DNA of 5,080 bases from positions 1 to 5,080 of the forward strand of contig JAKAGC010000374.1 of assembly GCA_021817755.1 (NCBI GenBank), read 5' to 3'. The stretch is from Acidobacteriota bacterium. Its GTDB lineage: Bacteria > Acidobacteriota > Aminicenantia > UBA2199. Below the pieces are notes generated by a model. That model worked only from the letters and a program-made list of their open reading frames with translations. It was not told the DNA's origin and searched no databases. A program made the position numbers and the translations under genes. This document shows positions 1 to 5,080 of the stretch, piece after piece (positions within the stretch are counted from its first letter, which is position 1; each line of letters begins with the position of its first letter).

Positions 1-1
1 A

Positions 2-937
2 GGAAGCCCGTTTTATATTAGTGCCATCATACGATCCGAATGTGAAGAAAAAGACCTGACTACGATTGAGGGATTAACAAAAACACTTGAATTTGAAACC
101 CTCTCTAACCAGGGAGAAATAAAAGCGACCTGGATGGAATATATATCAAGTGCCTTACCCCGGATAAATGACCGGTATGGAAAGAGTATCCTCCTGTACT
201 TATGTAAAAACAGGGAACGGGAAGTCACCCGAAAAGAAATAATGGATGACTTGAAACTTGATATGACAGATACCGAGTTAGAATTGAAGCTCAAAGCCAT
301 GGTCAAATCGGATATAATAAAACAGGGTCATACCAATTTTGATTACCAGGGGGTCCAGGATAACATATTTGATAAAGTGTTTAGGGGTGTATATGAGAAA
401 GAAATTCAACATTTCGATATAAAAACAATCGGTAAGGAATACAGTGAAAAGCTCTCGGAATTACGTAAACAATTCAATCGATTGCAAGGAGAATTTAATT
501 TTTATAAAGGGTATTATGCAGAGTATGCCCTATACGATCAGCTTCGATTGCATGCAAAAAATAACAATGAATTTTTTAAATCGATTACCCGTTATCTTCC
601 CGAAGATTTTAATTTCACAACGTATTCCTATGTTTGGAAGTATAATTATGCTCCCATCTATTCCAAAAGTTTTAATATCGATATTTTCGCCCGTGCGGTT
701 AATAAATCCGATTATTCGATTATCGGTGAAGTAAAAAACCGGAATTCAAAAAAATTCGATAAGGAAGAGGCGCTTAATTTTTTTGCAAAATTTGAAGAAA
801 TCAGGCATATTGAAAAGTTAGAGCGAGCACTTGGATTTATTTTTTCATTGAGTGGCTTTACAGAAGATGCCGAGTTGTTTTGTAAAGAGAAAGGGATTGC
901 ATGCAGTCATGATGAACGGTGGCTCGGTGTAAAATAA
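2..937 (+). CDS. Partial AAA/STAND-like ATPase with winged helix and C-terminal PD-(D/E)XK nuclease-like domain (5' end missing)
   Basis: The frame is open from base 2, so the ATG at 134 is internal and the real start is upstream; 311 residues are visible. Visible residues 1-12 (GSPFYISAIIRS) resemble the lid at the end of an archaeal-type or STAND-like ATPase domain; the P-loop and Walker B would lie outside the window. Residues about 55-140 look like a winged helix followed by linker helices. Residues about 165-310 look like a PD-(D/E)XK fold: E174 in a helix (YYAEYAL), D227 in a strand (NIDIFARA), then E243-V-K245 (IIGEVKNR, codons 728-736). This is the usual E...D...ExK active-site order. 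Family knowledge: such fusions occur as uncharacterised bacterial and archaeal proteins, and the fold serves nucleases in defence and DNA repair. Inference: an ATP-dependent DNA-acting protein with an intact nuclease site. The biological role and substrate are unknown. It ends in TAA, and the next gene is about 250 bases away, so it is probably not co-transcribed with it. Confidence 0.75.
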   Translation, partial: GSPFYISAIIRSECEEKDLTTIEGLTKTLEFETLSNQGEIKATWMEYISSALPRINDRYGKSILLYLCKNREREVTRKEIMDDLKLDMTDTELELKLKAMVKSDIIKQGHTNFDYQGVQDNIFDKVFRGVYEKEIQHFDIKTIGKEYSEKLSELRKQFNRLQGEFNFYKGYYAEYALYDQLRLHAKNNNEFFKSITRYLPEDFNFTTYSYVWKYNYAPIYSKSFNIDIFARAVNKSDYSIIGEVKNRNSKKFDKEEALNFFAKFEEIRHIEKLERALGFIFSLSGFTEDAELFCKEKGIACSHDERWLGVK

Positions 938-1088
938 ACACCATATCTTATTGACTCATCTATTTTATAATTATTTTTACCAGATTACAATTTATATTTG
1001 ACTTCTAATTTTTTTTGAAAATTTTATTTCATAATTAGTGTTGAATTCTTTCCATAATTCCAATAAATCGGAAAAATTCCAAAATAAT

Positions 1089-1140
1089 ATAATCTTAACT
1101 TTCTTGTGAAATAGGCTTCACATCTTTACCTCAAGATTAT
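1089..1140. repeat. 8-bp inverted repeat flanking a second dyad
   Basis: ATAATCTT at 1089-1096 is the perfect reverse complement of AAGATTAT at 1133-1140. The arms enclose 36 bases, and inside them lies the dyad at 1105-1122. The left arm overlaps a TATAAT at 1088-1093. The arms are AT-rich, so chance is a real possibility. If functional, the arms could be paired protein sites or an RNA stem in the leader. Confidence 0.35.
1105..1122. promoter_or_regulatory. 18-bp dyad, candidate operator
   Basis: TGTGAA at 1105-1110 and TTCACA at 1117-1122 are perfect reverse complements around a 6-base spacer (ATAGGC). The shape recalls a CRP/FNR-family site, but the TGTGA and TCACA half-sites are 8 bases apart instead of the 6 of the classical CRP site, so I do not name the regulator. 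Its centre lies about 60 bases before the start predicted from the -24/-12 promoter at 1147-1163, a sensible place for an activator. As RNA it could also form a hairpin. Confidence 0.4.
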
Positions 1141-1146
1141 TACCAC

Positions 1147-1163
1147 TTGGCATTGAATTTGCC
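1147..1163 (+). promoter_or_regulatory. Candidate sigma-54 (RpoN) -24/-12 promoter
   Basis: The sequence TTGGCATTGAATTTGCC matches the consensus YTGGCACGN4TTGCW at 10 of 13 defined positions. The diagnostic GG (1149-1150) and GC (1161-1162) are separated by exactly 10 bases, as the -24/-12 geometry requires. Mismatches are CG to TT after TGGCA and the last W to C. The predicted start is near 1174, on the ribosome binding site of the GTG at 1184, giving an unusually short leader of about 10 bases. If correct, the small ORF and the chemoreceptor would need RpoN and an enhancer-binding ATPase, neither of which is in the window. It is the only site here that fits both elements. Chance matches do occur, so this is a candidate only. 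Confidence 0.45.
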
Positions 1164-1173
1164 TATTAAATCC

Positions 1174-1180
1174 GAGGTGA
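1174..1180 (+). promoter_or_regulatory. Ribosome binding site for the GTG start at 1184
   Basis: GAGGTGA is a good Shine-Dalgarno sequence; its GAGG core ends 6 bases before the GTG at 1184. It is the main reason for accepting a GTG start and for treating the following ORF as translated. The stretch TTTACCTC at 1125-1132 could pair with GAGGTGAA at 1174-1181 over 8 positions with one G-U pair, hiding this site if a longer leader is made. Confidence 0.55.
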
Positions 1181-1183
1181 ATT

Positions 1184-1633
1184 GTGAAACAAGCAAATTC
1201 AATAACTAAGGCTATTATTTCATTATTAATAATCAATGAGATATACGAAAATTTTAAACTTCATACCTCTGGTTCTATATACAATCTTTCACCAAAATTC
1301 CTGCATAAGCTTCCCATGCGATCCACTTCAACTATAATCAATAGCCTTTTTCTTCTTGAATTGTATTCAATTTTTCAAATCTACATTTCTCTCAATATAA
1401 CGGATTATTCGAGAAATATCTCAAATAAAATTAGCCAAATAAATGAGAATGCTCCTCAAATACTCTTGACAAAAAAATCCATTTTCTCCATAATAATTAA
1501 CTGGAAGAGAATCGATATTTGGAAACTGCTTTTCATTGACAGCAATAAGAAAAAGCAATCAAAAATATCCACCAATTGCATTCCAGAGTTAACAATGGAT
1601 TTACTCAAAGGTCTATCAAAAAAGGTGTCCTAA
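1184..1633 (+). CDS. Hypothetical protein of 149 residues, possible first gene of the chemoreceptor operon
   Basis: I do not recognise this protein. It starts at GTG after GAGGTGA and ends at TAA, 18 bases before the chemoreceptor ATG, so co-transcription is likely. It is rich in Ile, Ser, Asn, Lys and Leu, and very poor in Gly, Ala and Val. By my count only about 16 of 150 codons begin with G, well below normal coding sequence, so it looks compositionally atypical. Against chance, 149 codons without a stop is long for DNA this AT-rich. There is no signal peptide; residues 8-18 (KAIISLLIINE) and 51-70 are hydrophobic, interrupted by polar residues, and do not make a clear membrane span. The C-terminal half is basic. 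It could be a fast-evolving small cytoplasmic protein, a decayed gene, or translated leader sequence. No function is assigned. Confidence 0.45.
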   Translation: MKQANSITKAIISLLIINEIYENFKLHTSGSIYNLSPKFLHKLPMRSTSTIINSLFLLELYSIFQIYISLNITDYSRNISNKISQINENAPQILLTKKSIFSIIINWKRIDIWKLLFIDSNKKKQSKISTNCIPELTMDLLKGLSKKVS

Positions 1634-1639
1634 AAATTT

Positions 1640-1647
1640 AGGAGGTG
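1640..1647 (+). promoter_or_regulatory. Strong ribosome binding site for the chemoreceptor
   Basis: AGGAGGTG is almost fully complementary to the 16S rRNA 3' end, and its GGAGG core ends 6 bases before the ATG at 1652. It fixes the receptor start and predicts good translation independent of the ORF ending at 1633. Confidence 0.85.
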
Positions 1648-1651
1648 TTGC

Positions 1652-3616
1652 ATGTTCAATTTCAAAAAATTCAATATAACACAGAAACTAACGGTAAGTT
1701 TTGCTGCAATCGGTTTAATTCCACTTTTAGTAATTACACTGATTCTTTTTATTAATTTCACTCAAATGTTGAAAAATGATACTTATACAGATTTGAAGAG
1801 CGAATCAAGACAAAAAGTCGAACATATCGAAGTGTGGTCCCATGAATACGAAAAAGCGGTAAATTATATGGCACAATCGGAGCGTGTTATCACTCGATAC
1901 GACATTCTCAAGAAATACCATGATGATTCTAAAACAACTGCAACCGGGCCATTTCCGACTGAAACAGAAGAATATAAAAAAATCTGGAACGAAATTTCTC
2001 CCAAACTGGTTGAAAGTATGGAATTATTTAAAGTCCGCGAAATATACATCATTTGTGCAAGCCACGGACATGTAATGTATAGTAGTGCCAAGGGAGAGGA
2101 TCTGGGAACAAACCTGGTAACCGGAAGTTTAAAAGAGTCTGCACTGGGTCGTGTATGGAAAAAAGTAATTGATTCCCAAAAAACCGAAACCGTTGATTTC
2201 GAGCCCTATGCCGCTGATAATTACTCATTTGCCAGCTTTATCGCAGCTCCAATATACAATACAGAAAAGAAAATGATCGCTGTATTTGCCATTAAAGTCT
2301 CCCCATCCGATATCGATAATATCATGCAAACGAAATACAGTGATAATAAAAGTAATGAAGCGTTCCTGATAGGAAAAAGTAATGGCCGAATTTCTTTACG
2401 AAGCAATGTTAAAACTTTAGGCGGAGGAAAATTCGTTATTGGCTATGAATATTCTAACAATTTCATAGAAAAAGCTCTGGCAGGTGAACAAGGACAGATC
2501 GAATTTGCTTTTGAGAAAGGCGAAAAACAGTTGGTCTATTATGAACCGGTTTCGGTGTTGGGATTCAATTGGGCCAGCATTACGAAAGTAAGTAAGGACG
2601 AAGCCTTACAATCTGCAACAAAGCTAAGAAATCTATTAATAATAATTTTTTTGATTATGGGTACAATAATCGTAATTAGTGCCAGAGCAGCAGGAAAAAG
2701 CATTGCAAATCCGATTAAAAAAATAAAAGATGTATCAATAGCCCTTGGAGAAGGTGATTTAACAAAACAGGTTGATTTCCAAAGCCATGATGAACTGGGC
2801 GAGTTAAGTTTTTCTTTTAATCAATCCATCATTCAATTAACAGAACTGGTACAAACAGTATTGAATAATTCCGGAGAAATGCGAAACACAGCCGACGAAC
2901 TGGCACTTGGAAGCTCGGAATTGGCTTCTCGAGCCAATCAGGAAGCAGCAACATTAACTGAAATCTCAACTACCATCGAAGAATTCTCAGCAGTACTCAA
3001 ACAAACCAGCTTAAATGCTGTGGACTTAAACCAATCGATGGATAATTTTAAAAATATGATCCAATCGAACCGGGAATTGGTTTCGGAAGTAAGCTCTACA
3101 ATGCAGCAGATAAATGATTCCAGTAAACAAATCGATGCGATTGTAAATGTAATCAATGATATCAGCTTTCAAACTAACCTCCTGGCATTGAATGCAGCAG
3201 TAGAAGCGGCTCGTGCCGGTGAAGCAGGCCGGGGATTTGCTGTGGTCGCTTCAGAAGTTCGTAACCTGGCTCAGAAAACAGCTGAGTCCTCTAAAACGAT
3301 CCGGGAAATTATCAATCATAATGTTCAATCAACCCACCAGGGTATGGAATTGGTCAATAAAACCACAAATTCATACAAAGAAATCATTTCAGTGATGCAG
3401 AAACTGGTACACAAAATCGATGGAATTACAGATGCAAGTAATGAACAATCCACAAGTATTGAACAAATCAATGTTCATATCTCCCAGTTTACAGATGTAA
3501 TTAATCAAAATGCGTCATTAGGTGAAGAATTAGCTGCATCTGCGGAAAACTTAAAACATAATGTGGTGGGATTACTAAAAGAAGTAAATCAATTTAAAAT
3601 AGGAAACGAAGAGTAA
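1652..3616 (+). CDS. Methyl-accepting chemotaxis protein (Cache sensor, HAMP, MCP signalling domain)
   Basis: A complete 654-residue transmembrane chemoreceptor that would control CheA through CheW in polar or clustered arrays. Order: basic N-terminus; TM1 at about 13-36; a large extracytoplasmic sensor at about 38-325, probably double Cache (strands such as [17 protein letters not shown] at 129-145 and [13 protein letters not shown] at 209-221); TM2 at about 328-344; HAMP at about 346-398 with the conserved Pro354 and the DELGEL motif at 380-385; then the signalling coiled coil. The hairpin tip is near-canonical at about 503-540 ([18 protein letters not shown], then [15 protein letters not shown]). 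From HAMP Pro354 to tip Glu524 is 170 residues, the same as I recall for E. coli Tsr, suggesting class 36H. Candidate methylation pairs are Glu443-Glu444 and Glu625-Glu626, each in a small-residue context. The C-terminus (FKIGNEE) has no NWETF-type CheR tether. The ligand is unknown. The ATG at 1652 is supported by AGGAGGTG; the gene follows the ORF ending at 1633 and converges on the GH57 gene. Confidence 0.97.
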   Translation: MFNFKKFNITQKLTVSFAAIGLIPLLVITLILFINFTQMLKNDTYTDLKSESRQKVEHIEVWSHEYEKAVNYMAQSERVITRYDILKKYHDDSKTTATGPFPTETEEYKKIWNEISPKLVESMELFKVREIYIICASHGHVMYSSAKGEDLGTNLVTGSLKESALGRVWKKVIDSQKTETVDFEPYAADNYSFASFIAAPIYNTEKKMIAVFAIKVSPSDIDNIMQTKYSDNKSNEAFLIGKSNGRISLRSNVKTLGGGKFVIGYEYSNNFIEKALAGEQGQIEFAFEKGEKQLVYYEPVSVLGFNWASITKVSKDEALQSATKLRNLLIIIFLIMGTIIVISARAAGKSIANPIKKIKDVSIALGEGDLTKQVDFQSHDELGELSFSFNQSIIQLTELVQTVLNNSGEMRNTADELALGSSELASRANQEAATLTEISTTIEEFSAVLKQTSLNAVDLNQSMDNFKNMIQSNRELVSEVSSTMQQINDSSKQIDAIVNVINDISFQTNLLALNAAVEAARAGEAGRGFAVVASEVRNLAQKTAESSKTIREIINHNVQSTHQGMELVNKTTNSYKEIISVMQKLVHKIDGITDASNEQSTSIEQINVHISQFTDVINQNASLGEELAASAENLKHNVVGLLKEVNQFKIGNEE

Positions 3617-3645
3617 AATCTTATGTTACAAAACTAAATTAATAT

Positions 3646-3686
3646 TGCCGGGCTGAAAATTTACACAGTTTAAAATATGCCCGGCA
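3646..3686. terminator. Likely bidirectional terminator between convergent genes
   Basis: TGCCGGGC at 3646-3653 and GCCCGGCA at 3679-3686 form a perfect 8-bp GC-rich stem in otherwise very AT-rich DNA. It lies between the stop of the chemoreceptor (3616) and the stop of the convergent GH57 gene (3737), so it could serve both strands. Weak points are the 25-base loop and the absence of a clean T run: the plus side continues TTTAAAATATATAA and the minus side AATATTAATTTAG. Alternatives are a transcript-end stabilising hairpin or a protein site. Confidence 0.5.
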
Positions 3687-3736
3687 TTTAAAATATATAA
3701 ATTCAGGAAGTATCAATAAAATATTATTTCTTGAAT

Positions 3737-5080
3737 TTATACCATCCAAAACGCCGCATAATTCCTTTGAGTTGGCACGTAGAGTAATAAATAATCATGA
3801 CGTGGAACTTCCAGAAAAAGTTCTCCTTTATATTTCCAATGAAAACGAATCTTGAAAGAATCCCCTTCTCTTACCTGGAGTTCTTTTAATGATAGTGCAA
3901 TTTCAATATGATTTTCGGCGGCAAATCTATAGGAAGGCACGCCACTGTTATTTCCTTTGTCAGGAAAAACAAACCGGTTTATAAGAGTGGTTTTATCAAG
4001 CTCAACCTTTTGTAATCGGATTTCCAATTGATAATCATTTTCGAAATAATGAGCAGGACTATTTTCAACTTCAATTTTTAAAAATAGTTCTGTATCGGAA
4101 AACCCAAAATAAACCCGCTTCATAATGGGATTGGAAATATTCATGGCTCCGCCAAAAGCCCGAGTATCAATATAACCGGCATAAAGCCACTCAAAATAAC
4201 CGGAGGATTTTCCATCAATGGGGGGAGAAATTTTTCTTGCAGGCAACACAATATTCCCCGTGTCATCCGCTACACGGTGAGCGATGGGAACAGTTAACTC
4301 ATAAGGGACATCGTTACCGGATAATTCAAACAACTTTTGTACATTCTTCCTGAACAAATCATCAAAAATATCCAGATCAGGAGTAAAATTCTCTGCTCCA
4401 AACCACCAGAACCAATCACTGCCCTGAGCAATAGAGAGGTATTCGCGAATTTTCTCTTTTTTCTCTTGGGTCAATTCCTTTTCACGTTTTAGAACAGCTT
4501 CTTTTGCTCGTTCAATCCATTTCCAGGCTTTTCGATCTTCCTCGTGGCCAATCCAGATATCAAAATTACCATTGATCCAGGATCCGGTCTGTAAATTGGA
4601 AATAATGCCTCGTTCCATTTTCGATGCTTGTGAAAAGGTTATGGTTTCCAACTGTTCATCATCCGTAACTAAGCGAAAAAATTCCGAAAGAAATTCTCTC
4701 CCGCTTTCCGGGTAATACTCCCAGGCATTTTCCCCATCAAGGATGATAGGCACAACAGGTGTACTATTGGAAGTGATACGAATTCGTTTAATACGTTGGA
4801 CAAAGTCCTGAGCTGCCTTTTTAGCAGGTACGGACTGGTAATGAAACCCGATCAAATCTGATAAATAATGATCTCTAAAAAAAAGCGATAGGGGTTTCCC
4901 TTTTATTTGATAGGGTTTGTAAAGGATTTCGGGATGCTTTATATCCATGTGTTCATCCCGTTCAAAAGCAATCCCAAGGGATTTAGCAAGGTTTGCTTCA
5001 TCGGTTGCAGTCCAGGTAATCCCAAGTTGTTCCATTATATCGAGTACTCCCATTGAAAGGCTCCCTTCGGATGGCCAGAT
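3737..5080 (-). CDS. Partial GH57 glycoside hydrolase, amylopullulanase/alpha-amylase-like (N-terminus missing)
   Basis: The frame is open to the window edge. The ATG at 5053 is internal, because the nine codons before it read IWPSEGSLS, a conserved GH57 motif. 447 residues are visible, roughly the C-terminal two thirds for bacterial members of this group. Numbering from base 5080: motif 3 WPSEGS gives the nucleophile Glu5 (codon 5066-5068); motif 4 ILDGENAWEYYP gives the acid/base Asp115 (codon 4736-4738); motif 5 is AQGSDWFWWFG at 218-228. The segment SWINGNFDIWIGHEED near 167-182 is also typical. These fit the amylopullulanase/alpha-amylase branch, which cuts alpha-1,4 and sometimes alpha-1,6 glucan bonds by a retaining mechanism in a (beta/alpha)7 barrel. 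The HQP motif 1 would be off the window. Residues about 270-447 form a C-terminal beta-rich domain ending FWMV, as in complete homologues, so the 3' end looks intact. Exact substrate and location (secreted or cytoplasmic) cannot be judged without the N-terminus. Confidence 0.93.
   Translation of the reverse strand: MWPSEGSLSMGVLDIMEQLGITWTATDEANLAKSLGIAFERDEHMDIKHPEILYKPYQIKGKPLSLFFRDHYLSDLIGFHYQSVPAKKAAQDFVQRIKRIRITSNSTPVVPIILDGENAWEYYPESGREFLSEFFRLVTDDEQLETITFSQASKMERGIISNLQTGSWINGNFDIWIGHEEDRKAWKWIERAKEAVLKREKELTQEKKEKIREYLSIAQGSDWFWWFGAENFTPDLDIFDDLFRKNVQKLFELSGNDVPYELTVPIAHRVADDTGNIVLPARKISPPIDGKSSGYFEWLYAGYIDTRAFGGAMNISNPIMKRVYFGFSDTELFLKIEVENSPAHYFENDYQLEIRLQKVELDKTTLINRFVFPDKGNNSGVPSYRFAAENHIEIALSLKELQVREGDSFKIRFHWKYKGELFLEVPRHDYLLLYVPTQRNYAAFWMV

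Noticed and set aside
134..136. ATG at 134 as the start of the ATPase/nuclease gene
   Set aside because: The frame is open back to base 2 with family-like sequence, and no ribosome binding site precedes 134; it is an internal methionine.
926..942. GGTGT/ACACC hairpin over the stop codon of the ATPase gene as a terminator
   Set aside because: Only 5 bp, a loop containing the stop codon, and no T run after it; too weak to call.
998..1027. TTGACT with TTTTAT 18 bases later as a sigma-70 promoter
   Set aside because: The -10 matches only 4 of 6 in extremely AT-rich DNA, where such pairs are expected by chance; it leaves a leader of about 150 bases with no supporting signal.
1056..1082. Two copies of AATTCCAA, 19 bases apart, as an iteron or operator repeat
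   Set aside because: Only two short AT-rich copies; no third copy or regular array.
938..1183. c-di-GMP or other known riboswitch upstream of the chemoreceptor operon
   Set aside because: I looked for the GEMM-type conserved blocks and found none; the structures present fit no class I know.
3772..3779. TTGGCACG, a perfect -24 sigma-54 half
   Set aside because: No TTGC at the -12 position, and it lies inside the 3' end of the GH57 coding region.
5051..5053. Minus-strand ATG at 5053 as the start of the GH57 gene
   Set aside because: The in-frame codons before it encode the conserved WPSEGS motif with the catalytic glutamate.

Overview
This window comes from a motile, chemotactic, AT-rich bacterium. 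The evidence is a membrane-anchored methyl-accepting chemotaxis protein with a periplasmic-type sensor, clean Shine-Dalgarno sequences, standard code use, and a bacterial GH57 glycosidase. The family mix would suit a spirochaete or a deltaproteobacterium-like anaerobe, but no marker gene is present, so this is a guess. The sequence looks chromosomal; I see no IS element, CRISPR array, tRNA, rRNA or phage gene.

Layout. (1) 2-937, plus strand: the 3' part of an ATPase-type gene whose start lies upstream of the window. It carries a winged-helix region and a C-terminal PD-(D/E)XK nuclease-like fold. (2) 938-1183: a very AT-rich intergenic region. It contains a good match to a sigma-54 (-24/-12) promoter at 1147-1163, an 18-bp dyad at 1105-1122 and several further inverted repeats that compete with one another. 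(3) 1184-1633, plus strand: an unrecognised 149-residue ORF of unusual composition, with a GTG start and a good ribosome binding site. (4) 1652-3616, plus strand: a complete 654-residue chemoreceptor, 18 bases after that ORF and probably in one operon with it. (5) 3617-3736: a convergent intergenic gap with an 8-bp perfect GC-rich inverted repeat, probably a two-way terminator. (6) 3737-5080, minus strand: the C-terminal 447 residues of a GH57 amylopullulanase/alpha-amylase-like enzyme, whose start lies beyond the right edge.

How they work together. The chemoreceptor and the small ORF before it look like a transcription unit of their own, with its control region in 938-1183. The ATPase-nuclease and the glycosidase appear to be unrelated neighbours: the first ends before the AT-rich gap and the second is transcribed towards the receptor. 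A link between alpha-glucan breakdown and the receptor's ligand cannot be argued from convergent placement alone. The most interesting parts are the promoter/leader region with its orphan ORF, and the ATPase-nuclease fusion.
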